From: Lyophyllum atratum
Taxonomy: Eukaryota; Basidiomycota; Agaricomycetes; Agaricales; Lyophyllaceae
Assembly: GCA_014905825.1 (NCBI GenBank)
Contig: JACGCN010000018.1
Coordinates: 620,001 to 684,000 of the forward strand
Direction: 5' to 3'
Length of the DNA stretch: 64,000 nucleotides
The notes under the pieces are model-generated. The model was not told where the DNA came from. It saw nothing but the letters and a program-made list of their open reading frames with translations, and did not search any database. Shown piece after piece: positions 33,601 to 46,075 of this stretch; the first letter of the stretch is position 1, and every line of letters starts with the position of its first letter. The translations under genes were made by a program, and so were the position numbers.

Positions 33601-35254
33601 TAATTGCCTTGTCGTGGGTATTCGTGATGCTCAGCCTGAACGGGAGTGCAATGGCATCAGGGTTATCAGAACGCAACGCCCTCGACAGGAAAGTTGCAGT
33701 CTGCGGCTCCCGGACGACGGAATGTAAGCCATGGGCTGCATTGAATATTTTCTTAGCCACAAAGTTGTGATGGAATGGGGGTTCATTATTAGTGAGTGCG
33801 ACCTCGGAGGGTTGTGGCATGTTGGGGTATGGAGAAACTGGTGTATGAGCCTTGAGGGTAAAGGGCCGCAAAAGGGTGCCCTTGAAGCTCTTGAACTTTT
33901 TAGTAAGGGAGGTGCCCCGGTTGAGGACGCCTTGGGAGAGGGAGGCGGAACGACCGAGTGTAGCGGTGTTGGGAACACCGGAGGGAGTGGGTGGGAAATG
34001 ATCGGACGGTCCTCTGAACGGAGACCGGAATAAGGAAGTCATAGAGATTTCGGGGTCGAACAAAAAGCCGGAGACACATATGCGAGCGAAAGCTTCCAAC
34101 CTACAGTGGTGCGTGAGCAAAAATCTCTGAGGGATGGAGGGGTACTCACGTAAATATGATAAATAATACAAATAGAGTGTAGTCTTCCCAAGTAAAAAAA
34201 TAGCCCCGGATACGAGGCGGGACAGCAGTGCCATCGGAGGTCGAGAGGGTTAAAGGAAGGGCAGCTTGGATCGATAAAACGACAGCATTGATAATGATTA
34301 GCACAAGAATTATGGGTTCAGTCCATCTGACACGTATCGTGAGCAAAGCAGCGGAGTTGGGAGGAAGAAAGGTTCAACGTACGGATACACGAGGAAATTA
34401 AACAGAGCTAGTCGAACTTTGCTCTGTGGACCGAAACACCCCAGGGTTCGGCCTCGGATGGGCAAAGCTTTCGTTAAGTCAGGCAACGGATCCTCCTCAT
34501 CATCATCCCGCCGTCTACCACGGACGGTATCATCCCCATCACCGAGCCGCAGCTGATTCTCCAGTCCTGCCGACGCCAGGTTGACCACGCGCACAGAGGC
34601 ACGCCGTAGTTTTTGTGACATGGTTCTGACGGCCGTACTGGTCTTCTTGAGAGGCGAAGGCGACGCACTGTATCGTACCGTACGCCGACGGCTGCGCGGC
34701 GTCGTGGCTGCGCTCCGTTCAGGATCTGCTTCGTCGTATTCCCCCTCCGCCCCATTTCGCGACATATTTGACGTCAAATGCGCCTCATCGTCCTCCCTGT
34801 GACCGTCCTCCGAGTCGAATCCTGGCGGTGTCATAAGGGACGCGGTGGATGGGCCGGCTTGCGCGTTTGAATATGGGTTCATATTCTGGTGCTGACTCCC
34901 GTAGCGCGCTGAGAATGGAAAGCTCCTGTCATCCGTTGGAGACGAGAAGAGATCGCCCGTGGCAGACAACACGGGTCGGGCGCCCGAGGTGGGGAGAGCA
35001 GACGACGACAGCGCTGCGGAAGGTGGTACTAGGAAGGGATCGAGTCGAAGCGGGTCCTGCCCTGCATCCAACAGACGTTGGCCCCAGCTGGTTCTTCGTC
35101 GTGAAAATGAGGCGTGGCTGTCAGAGGGTTCCAAGGATGGAGAAGGAGGTGCTGAGGCTACAATTCCAGCCGGCGAGCCCGTGAGGTCGATGGCAGAGGT
35201 AGTCGATGATTTGGGAGTCGTAGGGCGTTGAAAGTATGATTCCTGGTGTTCCAT
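27646..35254 (-). CDS. CCH1: Cch1-type voltage-gated calcium channel alpha subunit, many exons
   Basis: High-affinity plasma-membrane calcium channel, normally working with Mid1. ATG at 35254 ([15 protein letters not shown]) opens a long Ser/Pro-rich cytoplasmic N-terminus, then four six-helix repeats. S4-type helices include [13 protein letters not shown] (I), [16 protein letters not shown] (II), [17 protein letters not shown] (III) and [15 protein letters not shown] (IV). Pore loops are ASANGWTPLMY (I, across an intron), [10 protein letters not shown] (II), [10 protein letters not shown] (III) and [11 protein letters not shown] (IV, across an intron), giving filter residues N/E/E/E. The C-terminus has an EF-hand-like stretch ([18 protein letters not shown]) and a Ser/Pro tail ([11 protein letters not shown]). 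The last small exons ending at 27646 are the least certain part. Confidence 0.93.
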
Positions 35255-35473
35255 AAGCTGAAATAAAGTGAAAATATCGTACGCGTCGACTACCTGACGC
35301 CGAAAGCAAGAGAAACGGACAAAACGGCCACCGTTGAACACAAGTTACAGACGTCCATTTTCGTCACCACCTACAAACGTGGGAAATCGCATCAAGGGTC
35401 CATCTGCTTAACGACAACCAGTGCAGTACAGCCTCATAAAACTTGTAATTTGACGTCACAGCCCAAATGATCA

Positions 35474-36639
<1,166 letters not shown>

Positions 36640-36996
36640 TGCAGTGTGCAAATCTAGACGAGAGGAGAGATGTTGGCGCAAAGCTTCATTTGTTGCGATG
36701 TATTAGGATCAGAAGGAACCATCTTATCTCTATAGATAAGCGTGTAGACGGAGAAGCGGTCCTCCTACTGGCCTGAGTGGTAAGGCGCAGTAAATATCGC
36801 ATTATCCTACTCTATTCACGAGTCCTGCGCTCAGAAACAGGTGGTTTGTATGCTTTGGTATGTATACGGCCAACTCACATATCCCTGTTTGCAAATGTTT
36901 TATCTACAGGGTATTACCACTTCCGACGATCGTAGCGGCACCGCCTTGACACCTTCCACATCCATTGCCCGCCCTTTGATCATTGACACTTTGTGA

Positions 36997-37647
36997 AACG
37001 ACGCGCCGAAGCATGCCAGAACAATGTCGGTGGACTCCTTCACTTCAAATACCAAATTAACTCAATCACCGAAGCCCAATACGCCCCTGCATCTCATGTC
37101 CCACTGATCAAATCCCCAAGCCTCCGAGTTCCACGACCAGTGCGTACATCCATTCTAACTGCACCCCAGGGAAACACCGATCCGCACTCCCAGGTAATCC
37201 TACCTCCTGACATCCACCCTCTCCCAGACTCAGTCACCGCCTACGTAAGCGAAATCACCGTCTTCGCGCGCCCAAGCCTCCCTGACATCTTCTCGCCGAC
37301 CTTGACCTCTCTATCAGTTCGTCTATCCGTTCACACTGGAACCACACGTCATCACTCTAGAATCCTCTCGTAGAAGCACCATCGCCGCGCACGCAGCCCG
37401 CCGAGAAGCCTACCTACGATCTCGTGATGACGAGAAAGAGCGCCGGAAACGCGACGCGTTGCGGAGAATTGCGCCTGGGTTTGAGCCACAGGGGTCTGTG
37501 CTTGTCCCTACCAGAACGGGGAGCGCTCCTCAGCCTCCAGAGGCACCTATGCCGGGCCACAGGCAAACCAGGTCGGTAATGGACGACCTGGTGGACCAAT
37601 TGGCTGCCTTGGACTCTGCCTCGGGTGCCTCTGGTGGCCTCACATGA
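36997..37647 (+). CDS. Small conserved fungal protein, function unknown, first exon unresolved
   Basis: Two exons are clear: one ending HPLPDSVTAY before a GTAAGC donor at about 37252, and one from about 37312 (FVYPFTLEPHVITLESSRR) to the stop at 37647. The second exon has a charged helix (RSRDDEKERRKRDALRR), then IAPGFEP and a tail that ends in MDDLVDQLAALDS, a short amphipathic helix. I recall the YPFTLE...RR...APGF pattern as conserved in fungi, without a known role. No in-frame ATG lies in the first clear exon, so at least one short upstream exon is missing; ATGs at 37015 and 37024 are candidates. The left coordinate is approximate. It diverges from BUD32. Confidence 0.6.
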
Positions 37648-40162
37648 TTGGCCTGGCGCGGTGCCTCTTTTTCTGCTTCTTTTTGAGCGGCAATCTCGTG
37701 GAGGATAAGTTATCACCGCCATTTACTTCTGTACTACGAGGAATTTGCCTTGATTAATTGAATGTTTACAACTGGAACGCGACCTAGCTTTGTGCGATTC
37801 AGATTATCGAAGCTTACGATGCCGCTATTGGATATACTTATCCAATTATCATCATCTTACACATCCTGGACTTTACTCCATTTCCTTGGGTCAACCAGAT
37901 ATTTCGATCCCCCGTGTAAGTCCTATCATTTCTAATCTGCCAACCCCATCCTCTCTTCATCCATATTCGCAGGCGGATAGTCCTTCCAGAAAGCCGCGGA
38001 CGACCAGTTTAAAATTGGATAATCAAGCCAATATATCAGTCCAACTAACTTCTCAATGTGCTACATATCAGTGCCAATCCAATCCGCTGGAAGACGTCAA
38101 GCCTTTGCGCTTCCCCCACGCAAATAGTCCACAAAATCCCAGGCCCTATTAACTCTGTCTCGGAAAAATGTGGGTTGAAAACATACTTCATGCGGATATC
38201 AGCACCGCACAAGCGTATTTGCATATGCAACCACACCTTCTATCTCCTGAAGATAACCGTAGCGTCCTGGCTGGCCTCTCCAACGTAGCACGCCTCTCTG
38301 AGACACCCAATGCGGATATAAGCACGCTACCTAATACATAACTCGATCACCAGGATGATGTTGGCAAGTCGGCGCTAATTAACGCCCGCGTCACGATGCA
38401 CGCATGCCCAGGTCATGCTACCCATGTGCACACGCACGCGCAGTATGGTCAGCGGCGTGGCAGCACGCCAGGCGTTCTCGGTGCGCTGAAATCCGGTGAT
38501 GTTTCAACAGAATGTATTGGATGATTATGCGCCGCAGTACCACCACGCTGAGCTGGCCTTCGTAGGTAATCTCGGGAGACGACGTGCGAAACTTGACACC
38601 GTTTTATTGAAAAGCCATAGTAAGCCCCTTCCCAGTCAATTTCGGCGCGATTGATCGTTATAAATAGGAATTCACGAATGGGCGCTTCCTATATTTACTT
38701 CATCACCTTTATGTTCCTCCGAAGAGTTTAATCCAATGACTCTATCCATAGACCCGTGGTCAACGCCATGCAAAAGCTCCTAGTTTCATGCCACATTGGT
38801 AACGACCGCGAGTGCTCTGCGCGCTTCGACGAAAGAGATTATCGATTATCAGAATGACATAGCGTGGCAGGATCTTGACGACCCTGACGAATTCACAGCG
38901 TCATGCCCCAAATTGAACTTGACTGATCCAGGAAGTCGAGAATACGCCCACGGGCGCCATGTCAAGATCTCTTCGACGTGCCTCCTTGAATACACAGGTG
39001 CAGGTCGTCCTTCCCGGGATAGCCGTCGGAGTGACGTGCTAGCCAAGCACTTCAATGAGAACAAGAGTGCAGATCAGCTTCCGAGAGACGTCACGGTGGA
39101 TACCTAGAGGCCTTTCCCGGGAGAGGTATGTGCTCATTGAACAGCCACTAGGAACGCTGACGAACATCTTCACCAGAAGGGGTTACGTACTATCTTCCAC
39201 CGGTCTTGTGATCTAAAATGCCGGCACCCAGATTGCATGTCCTTGAACACCGAGGCACCTAGATCGGCCTCGAGAACAAGATAACCTTTGGAGAACGAAT
39301 AGGCAAACATCTATCTCCCTTTGACGATCCCGGCGTTCCAACTTTCGCGCTCCAACACAGTGCTTGGAGCAGGCTACAATGCTATCAGCCATTGACTGAC
39401 CGCCTTCCGGAATCTGGAGAGAAGATCGCTACGATTGGCAGATGATTGAAGTTCCCATGAACCATTCCTACAGATCTCAACTTGCCATGGCCCATCAGAC
39501 TTCAATGCCAGATCTTGGGCTTTGATGACAAGAATTTGGCAAAAACAGACGAGAGCCTAATCAGAAGAAAGCTGTCCCAGATTCCAGTTACATCGACAGA
39601 TAAAGAACTGTTGCGCCCTTACGATGTACCGCCAGCGATGCTCCGTGCTCCATGCTCATCGTCAGCGCATGTTCCAGGCCAGGTCGGCGAATTTTTAAGC
39701 GCCTGCGGGATAGTACCATGCAGGCCCAAGTAACGTTCATTCCGTCGTCGGCGTTGGAGTGAAAGTGAGGTCATTAAGGATCAGATTGGTCAGAAAGGAA
39801 AATTGTGACCACACGGTAGACATATGCGGCCCTGTTTTCCGGCTAGTTTTTGGGATGATAGACGCCGACTTGCCGAGAAATGATGCGGATGTCGGTCGAA
39901 AGAAGGGTCCGATGTGTTTGTGCCAACATTACGCCGTTTGGCCACGATCGCGGTCACTGAGTTGCCTGACCAAGTGAACTGCCACTCGAGCGATGTGATT
40001 TCGTGATGTCTCGTACACATCTGATATTCCTACGGGACGGGAAACTACATGCTCCAACAAAGCACTGTCTCTTGCCAATAACCACGGCAGAGTTCTTCTG
40101 TCGTGCCTTTGCATAAGAAGCCGAACTTCCCTCCGTTACTTTCCTCCATACTCACTTGCCTC
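37648..40162. other. 2.5 kb with no supportable gene
   Basis: Many short frames on both strands, the longest about 100 codons (38796-39107), none with a motif or convincing splice pairs. Could include decayed coding sequence; nothing recognisable. The last 150 bp should hold the P450 promoter. Confidence 0.45.
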
Positions 40163-42597
40163 ATGAACCCTGCCCGCTACCGCGTTCGGCTCTGCCTCGA
40201 TCTCTGTCGCACGATAGTGCTCCCTGTGCTGGTGCTCTCTGTCGTCTTGAGGCTTTTCCAGACGAGCCTTGGGTCTTTCGCCATCCCTGTACATGTTGGT
40301 TTTGTCATCGCATGGGCTTCCGCCAAAGGGGCTATCTCGAAACACCTTCAGGATCGTGAGGCAGAACGACTAGGAGCCAAACCTATTCCCCGAATAGTCG
40401 GGAAATGGCCTGGAAATATTGATATCCTTCTCAAAATGTTGAAGGCCTTCAAAACGAGCTATGTGCTCGATGTGTATCTCAAACTCTTCGAGGAGTACGA
40501 GTGTACTACGCTCAATACTCGAATTCTCTGGTCTGACAATGTGTGTATATCTTATACTACTAAAAATGAACCGTGAAGGTTGAGCTTGAAATTATGCTTT
40601 TGTCAGATAATATCCATGGATCAGGAGCACGCTAAGTTCGTCCTGGCCACTGGGTTCCGTCACTTTTGGAGAGGTCGAGCTCAAAAGGAACGAATGTTTG
40701 TCGCTGTCTTTCTTTCTCTACTTAAATAGCCATTCTCAACTTCATGCCAGGGAAACGTTTCTAGGCGAAGGCATCTTCAATCGCGATGATGATGTAAGTA
40801 ACATTTTAAACTTTAATTACAAGATTTACCGTTAATGACCACGTTCTAGGTTTGGAAAATGGTGCGTTGCTGCATGCGCTGATGAGATGACCCGGAACCG
40901 ACATATTTCTTACAGCACCGCAGCGTTGCACGACCTTTCTTTGCCCGTGAACGGATATCAGACTTTGAGATATTCGAAAAGCATAGCGCACGGACCCTCG
41001 ACCTATTATCTGCTTCTGAAGGCGCCAACCAGCCCAGCGAAGCCCAGGATCTTTACGCTCGTTTCACGATAGACGCAGCATCCGAGTTCCTCTTTGGAAA
41101 GAACCTAGATACTCTCTCCTCAGCCCTGCCTATCCCAGGCAAGACGCCCATGGGTCCAAAAGGCTCCGCTACCCTGGACGAGTGGGGCTCATTCACTGGG
41201 GCGTTTGAAATGGCGCAGCAAATCGTCACAACGAGAGCTCGGATCGGATATCTCTGGCCTCTGTTTGAACTTTTCGGCGACAAGATGATACCGTACATGG
41301 AGGTCGTCCAGAAGTGGCTGGATCCCCTCGTGGGGCATGCATTGGCTGACAAGGCTCACTCCCAAAAAGCGGGCATATCCAATGACATTGCGGACAAGAC
41401 ATTCCTACAGCACCTAGTCGACAGCACTGATGGTAGGAAAACTTTTTCCCTTCTGCCTGTCTGAAGCCAAATTTACTGACCTGTGGATACAGACCCTATC
41501 CTAATCCGTGATCAATTGCTCAGCATGCTCCTTGCGGCGAGGGACACTGTTCGTATATTTCCCCTCTCGGCACCTTGCAACCCCGCTCATATCCTCTCCA
41601 TTACTCTTAGACTGCATGCGTGCTGACCTACATAACCTACTTCATGGCCATATATCCGCACGTCGCGGAACGCTTACGTGCGGAGGTCCTGGAGCACTGC
41701 GGACCGTCTGCCCCGCCTACCTACGACCAGATCAAAAATCTCAAATACAGTGCGTACTCCACCTTCCCAATCCACTCATAATTTGCAACACACGTCCTGA
41801 TTGCTATCTCGACATTCCTCAGTGCGGGCAGTCATAAACGAGACAATGCGGCTGTTCCCCCCTGTGCCTTTAAACGTCCGTGAATCGCGGCCAGAGCCCT
41901 GTGTCCTGCCGCCCTCGGACCCCACATATCCTGGACAGGACCGGCGGCCGCTGTACATGCCTGGCAGCACGACTATCATCTACCTACCCCTCATCGTCCA
42001 GCGGAATAAGGCCTTGTGGGGACCTGACGCCGATGAGTTCGACCCCGAGCGGTGGTTAGATCCCAAGCGGATCGCGAAGTTCGTCGCTAATCCCGCCATG
42101 TTCGCACCCTTCAGCGCTGGGCCGCGTATAGTAAGATCTATAAGTTTGGCTTGTTTCTTATACTGACGCGTTGCCTTCGGAATCTAGTGCATCGGGCAGA
42201 ACTATGCATACAACGAAACGTCATATTTCCTCGTGAGGCTGCTGCAACAGTTCGATAGGTTTACCCTGGCACCTGAGGTCCAGCCTGAAGGCTCTATGCC
42301 TCCGCCAGAGTGGAAGGAACGGCATGGTCGGCAAGCGATGGAGAAGATTTGGCCTGCCGCTGCGATGACCCTCTATGTCAAGGTCAGCCTCATGATTGTG
42401 GGGGTCTTGATCTATTTCTGACATTGTGGTTTTCTTTGCAGGGTGGAATGTGGGTCCGTTTCCACAGGCAAATTCATGAGAGGACTTGGCCCTCAACACT
42501 CGATGAACGATATACCCAGGCTAGACCTCTTTGCCGTCACCAGAGCACTGCCCTATCATCTTTCATATGGCCTTGCAGCATCCGATGCCAGTGTTGA
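40163..42597 (+). CDS. Cytochrome P450 monooxygenase (CYP63/CYP52-like), about 9 exons
   Basis: Haem-thiolate enzyme of the ER. ATG at 40163 gives MNPARYRVRLCLDLCRTIVL with a membrane anchor (VLPVLVLSVVLRLF). Joins recover SDN|IISMDQEHAKFVL, ERM|ETFLGEGIFNRDDD, then the 12-nt exon VWKM (40850-40861), then HRSVARPFFARERISDF, so the C-helix WxxxR is built across a microexon. The I-helix is LLAARDTTACVLTYITY, the K-helix ExxR is NETMRLFPPVP, the PERF-like motif is FDPERWLDP and the haem loop is FSAGPRICIGQNYA. After GGMWVRFHR, the usual end of this clade, the frame runs on for about 40 residues to 42597, an odd tail. CYP63-like by recall; substrate unknown (alkanes, fatty acids or xenobiotics are typical). 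Confidence 0.92.
40850..40861 (+). other. 12-nt P450 microexon coding VWKM
   Basis: Flanked by CTAG at 40846-40849 and GTGCGT from 40862. It is phase 0 on both sides and supplies the C-helix tryptophan that normally contacts a haem propionate. The introns around it are about 50 bp each. Confidence 0.82.
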
Positions 42598-43221
42598 ATC
42601 GGAGACCGCCGGTTGCGGGAATTCTTTGAGTTTCTTGCTGCTTTCTTGGTAGACATGCCCTGCGGCTACGTGGACGGTGGCGATGGGATGACACTTCTTC
42701 TAATCTTGGGATTTTTTGGGGTTACACGCTTAGGAAGGGATTTTTTGACGGTTCTCGCTGGGTTTGCTGGAGACATCAATGCCTACCGCGGTGCTTGTTT
42801 TGCGCGCAGCCACTGTAGTCAGCTTAGATCACATACATATACCCCATTACACGGAGGATTAACACAGGGATTATTGATTTTCAGCACGTAATTTAAGTCA
42901 AGGACACTTCGCTTTGTATAGAACATGTTTGGTGGACAAGTCATGATCTCGTGTGTGATATGGATGAGAGTTGTACTAAGTAACATGTGTCGCATGGTGG
43001 CATGAGGTGTAAGTAAACCGAATTTCGGTGAGTAATACCTAGTAAATGATTGAAATAGTGGATATGTATGTAGTGATGCAAGAGACTAAAGTAGGACGTC
43101 CGATGGATAAGTAAATACAGTGCGATCGCGAAACTAGGAAGAGGAGGGTGAGGAGAATGAGGTGGAGGTGGGCAGAGCATCGAGAACAAAGACATAGAAA
43201 AGGAAAAACGCCTGTATAATG
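42598..43221. other. Convergent intergenic region, 624 bp
   Basis: Lies between the ends of the P450 (plus) and the zinc-protein gene (minus). It should hold both 3' UTRs. No gene is seen. Confidence 0.45.
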
Positions 43222-43895
43222 TCAGTAACGGCCGGCGCAGTCATGGCATGTTGTCGAAGCACTGGATTTCTTTGTTCAGTGACGAAGAAGTATGGCACCA
43301 GACGAGTAGAACTCACCTCTCTATGTTCTCCGTGCAACAATTTCGACAAACCGTTCTACCACATCCCCGCGCGAGATCAAATTCACCTAGGCTCTGTATC
43401 CAACCATCCGAGGAGTAATCTTGATTATCCTCGTCGGCGCCTTTCTTCCTCTTCTCATTACTCCCCGGCAGCGTCGGAGTGAAACGCTGGGGATCGCTCG
43501 TGTTGGTGTTCATAGAATTGAGGGTGAGAGCAGAGCGCTGAGGCGAGAGTGGTGGAGATGGGCATGGCGTCGGCGACCTTGTCAGGTAAGGTGTTGGTGG
43601 CATTGAAGTCAAAGATGCGGTGCATGTGCGAGAGCAGATGGCGCAGGTCGGAGAGGAGCACCTAGGTGATGATATACATTGTAACTCGCTGGTCATTTCA
43701 GGTCGTCTCTAGCACTCACTGAGCACAGATGATGGGCAGACCGTGCGCAGTGTTCAGCGCGCGATGGCACGACACACAACTGGGCATAGCAGTCGTGAAT
43801 GTCACAGGTTTCAGAGCATTCTTTGAAAGAATGTTTGGGGACGGCTGCGAGGCTACAACCAGTTTTCGCCGTTTCGTAGGTCTCGCTGTTCCCAT
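43222..43895 (-). CDS. Small CxxC zinc-binding protein, 3 exons
   Basis: ATG at 43895 gives MGTARPTKRRKLVVASQPSP (a basic, NLS-like stretch), then CVSCHRALNTAHGLPIIC and, after an intron with a GTGAGT donor, CSSPTCAICSRTC. A Pro/Ser/Thr linker follows, then an acidic part (GADEDNQDYSSDGW) and CGRTVCRNCC. A second GTGAGT intron leads to TTCHDCAGRY and a stop at 43222-43224. The paired CxxC motifs suggest two zinc sites, and the GCGR-VCR-CC ... TTCxDC layout recurs in small fungal proteins I remember only as hypothetical. Reading through the last donor would instead end the protein after NIER at 43313. Function unknown; nuclear location inferred from the basic N-terminus. Confidence 0.72.
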
Positions 43896-43997
43896 GGTAA
43901 GTGAAGGTTGAGATGAACAAGTGGACTAAGTCGTCAGCATGGTGGCCTCCTCATGTTGGGTGAGTGACAAAAGACATGGAGGCACAAAAAGCAAGGC

Positions 43998-44003
43998 AAA
44001 AAA
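43998..44003 (-). terminator. RNA polymerase III T-run terminator
   Basis: Six consecutive T on the minus strand, starting 5 nt after the tRNA 3' end; the expected Pol III stop signal. Confidence 0.7.
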
Positions 44004-44007
44004 GTAT

Positions 44008-44088
44008 TACACCGAACGGGAATCGAACCCGTGCCGCTTGCTACCGGTGAATGGAAGGCAAGCATGATAACCACTTCACCATCGGTGT
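44008..44088 (-). tRNA. tRNA-Gly: tRNA-Gly(TCC) with a 9-nt intron
   Basis: The minus strand folds as a cloverleaf: acceptor ACACCGA/TCGGTGT plus discriminator A, D stem GTGA/TCAT with AGTGGTTA loop, anticodon stem CTTGC/GCAAG, T arm ACGGG-TTCGATT-CCCGT. The anticodon loop begins CTTCCA and closes with A, giving anticodon TCC, with nine extra bases (TTCACCGGT) after position 37, the normal place for a nuclear tRNA intron. The D arm and T arm closely resemble yeast tRNA-Gly(UCC) as I recall it. The internal A and B boxes are intact. CCA is not encoded, as usual for eukaryotes. Confidence 0.93.
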
Positions 44089-44188
44089 TATATTTGTCAG
44101 GATCAACAAGGATATGTAAGGTACCAAATTCAGGCTGTGCGACGCAGTCTTAACTTGTCTCCGTCCGTTTCTTTCTGTGGCACTAACC

Positions 44189-45459
44189 ATGCAACACTTC
44201 GGCAAGGCTGCCCTTCGTGTAACGAAAAACTACACAAAAGGCTACTCGGACACGCAGGCAAAGGTCCGCGATGCCACCTCCAACGACCCGTGGGGGCCGT
44301 CGGGCACCCAGATGAACGAAATCGCGCAGATGACTTATAACCAGTTGAGTCATTGGAGTCAGGTTCATCGAGAAGTGGTAGTTCTGACACCATGAATCTT
44401 CATCGAAGGGGTGATTTCGTGGAGATCATGGAGATGCTCGATAAACGGCTTAACGATAAGGGTAAGAACTGGCGCCATGTCTTCAAGGTACGTTGCAGCG
44501 ATCGGAGGTGTGGCAGGGAGCTATCGTACTGATTCAAGCCTCCGTTCATGAACAGAGTCTTACAGTCTTGGACTACTGCCTCCACCAGGGCTCCGAAAAC
44601 GTTGTCATTTACTTCCGGGATAATGCGTACATCATCAAGACACTAAAGGAGTTCCAATATATCGACGAGGATGGCAAAGATCAAGGGGGCAACGTCCGAC
44701 AGAAGGCCAAAGACATCACGAACCTGCTCTTGGATGAGTCTCGTCTTCGAGAAGAACGGCGTGCCCGGGCGTCCATGCGCGATCGGATGATACGGGGTGC
44801 CGGAGGGGGTGACGAAGAAGGGGACGAGCATCAACGCAAACGCCACGAACCCGTTCCCAATGGCTCATTAGCGGGAAAGCGGCCGAACAGGGATGAAGAC
44901 GAGCTCAGGAAGGCGATCGAGGAGAGCAAGCGCTCGCTAGCTGCGGAGCAGCTCTCAAACGAGGAGAGGGACTTACAGAGGGCCCTTAAGATGAGTGAGG
45001 AGGAGGAGGCGAAGAGGAAGAATCTCGTTGAGGATTCAAATGCATCCGCATTATTCGACGACCAGAACCAATTGTGCGTAACGTTAACTCTTGTATTGAA
45101 TGCTAATAGAACGGTGCCTCTATGCTCTACAGACCGCCGCCGACGCCCACTATTCCTTTCCCTTTCTCGGACCCTACACCATATGCTACTGGCCTGCAAC
45201 CTCAATTCACTCAGATTCAACCCCAATTCACCCAAATGCAACCCCAATTCACGTCCTTCAACCCGTACCAACAGCAGGCGGATCAAGAGGCTGCTCAGGT
45301 ACTTTGTTTGCCCATCCCCCGGGTGTATGACTTCACTGAGCAACTTTTGCGTCTTAGGCGGAGTACATGCGCCAGCAGCAGTTATTTCTTCAACAGCAGC
45401 AGCAGGCGCAGCAACAACAGGCACAACAAGAAGAGTGGATGCGACAACAACAACTTATC

Positions 45460-45491
<32 letters not shown>

Positions 45492-46075
45492 ACAGAACAG
45501 TCTGTTCGCTCCCCAGCAGCTCACAGCGCAGCCCACAGGATTTGGGTAAGTCCTCCTCACTCTCGCCCACCTACATAATATCTCACAATGTCTTAGGTCG
45601 AACAACCCTTTCGCCCCGTCCCCGACCCCCAACCCGTCCTACTCCCCCGTGCAAAAGCAGGCACCGTCCTTCAACCTCGTGGGCACGTACGACAACCACA
45701 CCGACTCCCATCTGTCTTCCCTCTCGCAGTCCTCCCCCGTGCCACCGTTATCCGCAAATCCCTATCAGAACCAACAGAACCAAGGACAGAAGCAGTTGCA
45801 GGTCAAGACGAAGAAGGACCTCGACCAAAACGAGCAGAACCTGGCCAACCTCTTTGCGAACAGGGACGACGGCACGGATACATTCGGAAACTTCGGTGCA
45901 CTGAGGTGCGTTTACTTTGCTATCAATCTGTGACTTTCCGCCTGACGTTCGTGTTTCGTCTTAGATACGGACACACGGATGCTGCTCGCGTCATCGCACA
46001 GAAGTCCGGGACCAATCCGTTTGCGCAGCAGCAGCAGCAGCAGCAGAACAGCGAGCGACCATTCTTCGATATATG
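44189..46075 (+). CDS. Epsin (ENTH domain, two UIMs, NPF motifs, polyQ)
   Basis: Clathrin adaptor for endocytosis of ubiquitinated cargo. ATG at 44189: MQHFGKAALRVTKNYTKGYS, then ATSNDPWGPSGTQMNEIAQ, NQ|GDFVEIMEMLDKRLNDKGK, NWRHVFK|SLTVLDYCLHQG and NAYIIKTLKEFQYIDEDGKD form a complete ENTH domain (about 140 residues), which binds PI(4,5)P2. Two ubiquitin-interacting motifs follow (DELRKAIEESKRSLAAEQ; ERDLQRALKMSEEEEAK). Then come a repeated QPQFTQ segment, a long Gln tract with CAG/CAA codons (45367-45510), SNNPF and GTNPF (EH-domain ligands), and a final FFDI near the stop at 46075. Seven or so introns, all in frame. Equivalent to yeast Ent1/Ent2. Confidence 0.95.

Noticed and set aside
36750..36840. 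tRNA-like string (ggcctgagtggtaaggcgc)
   Set aside because: It resembles a Ser/Leu tRNA D arm, but no matching acceptor stem, anticodon stem or T arm with GGTTCGA could be folded around it.
40103..40162. Upstream extension of the P450 to 40103
   Set aside because: That codon is GTG, not ATG. The ATG at 40163 begins MNPARYRVRL, the usual start of this P450 clade.
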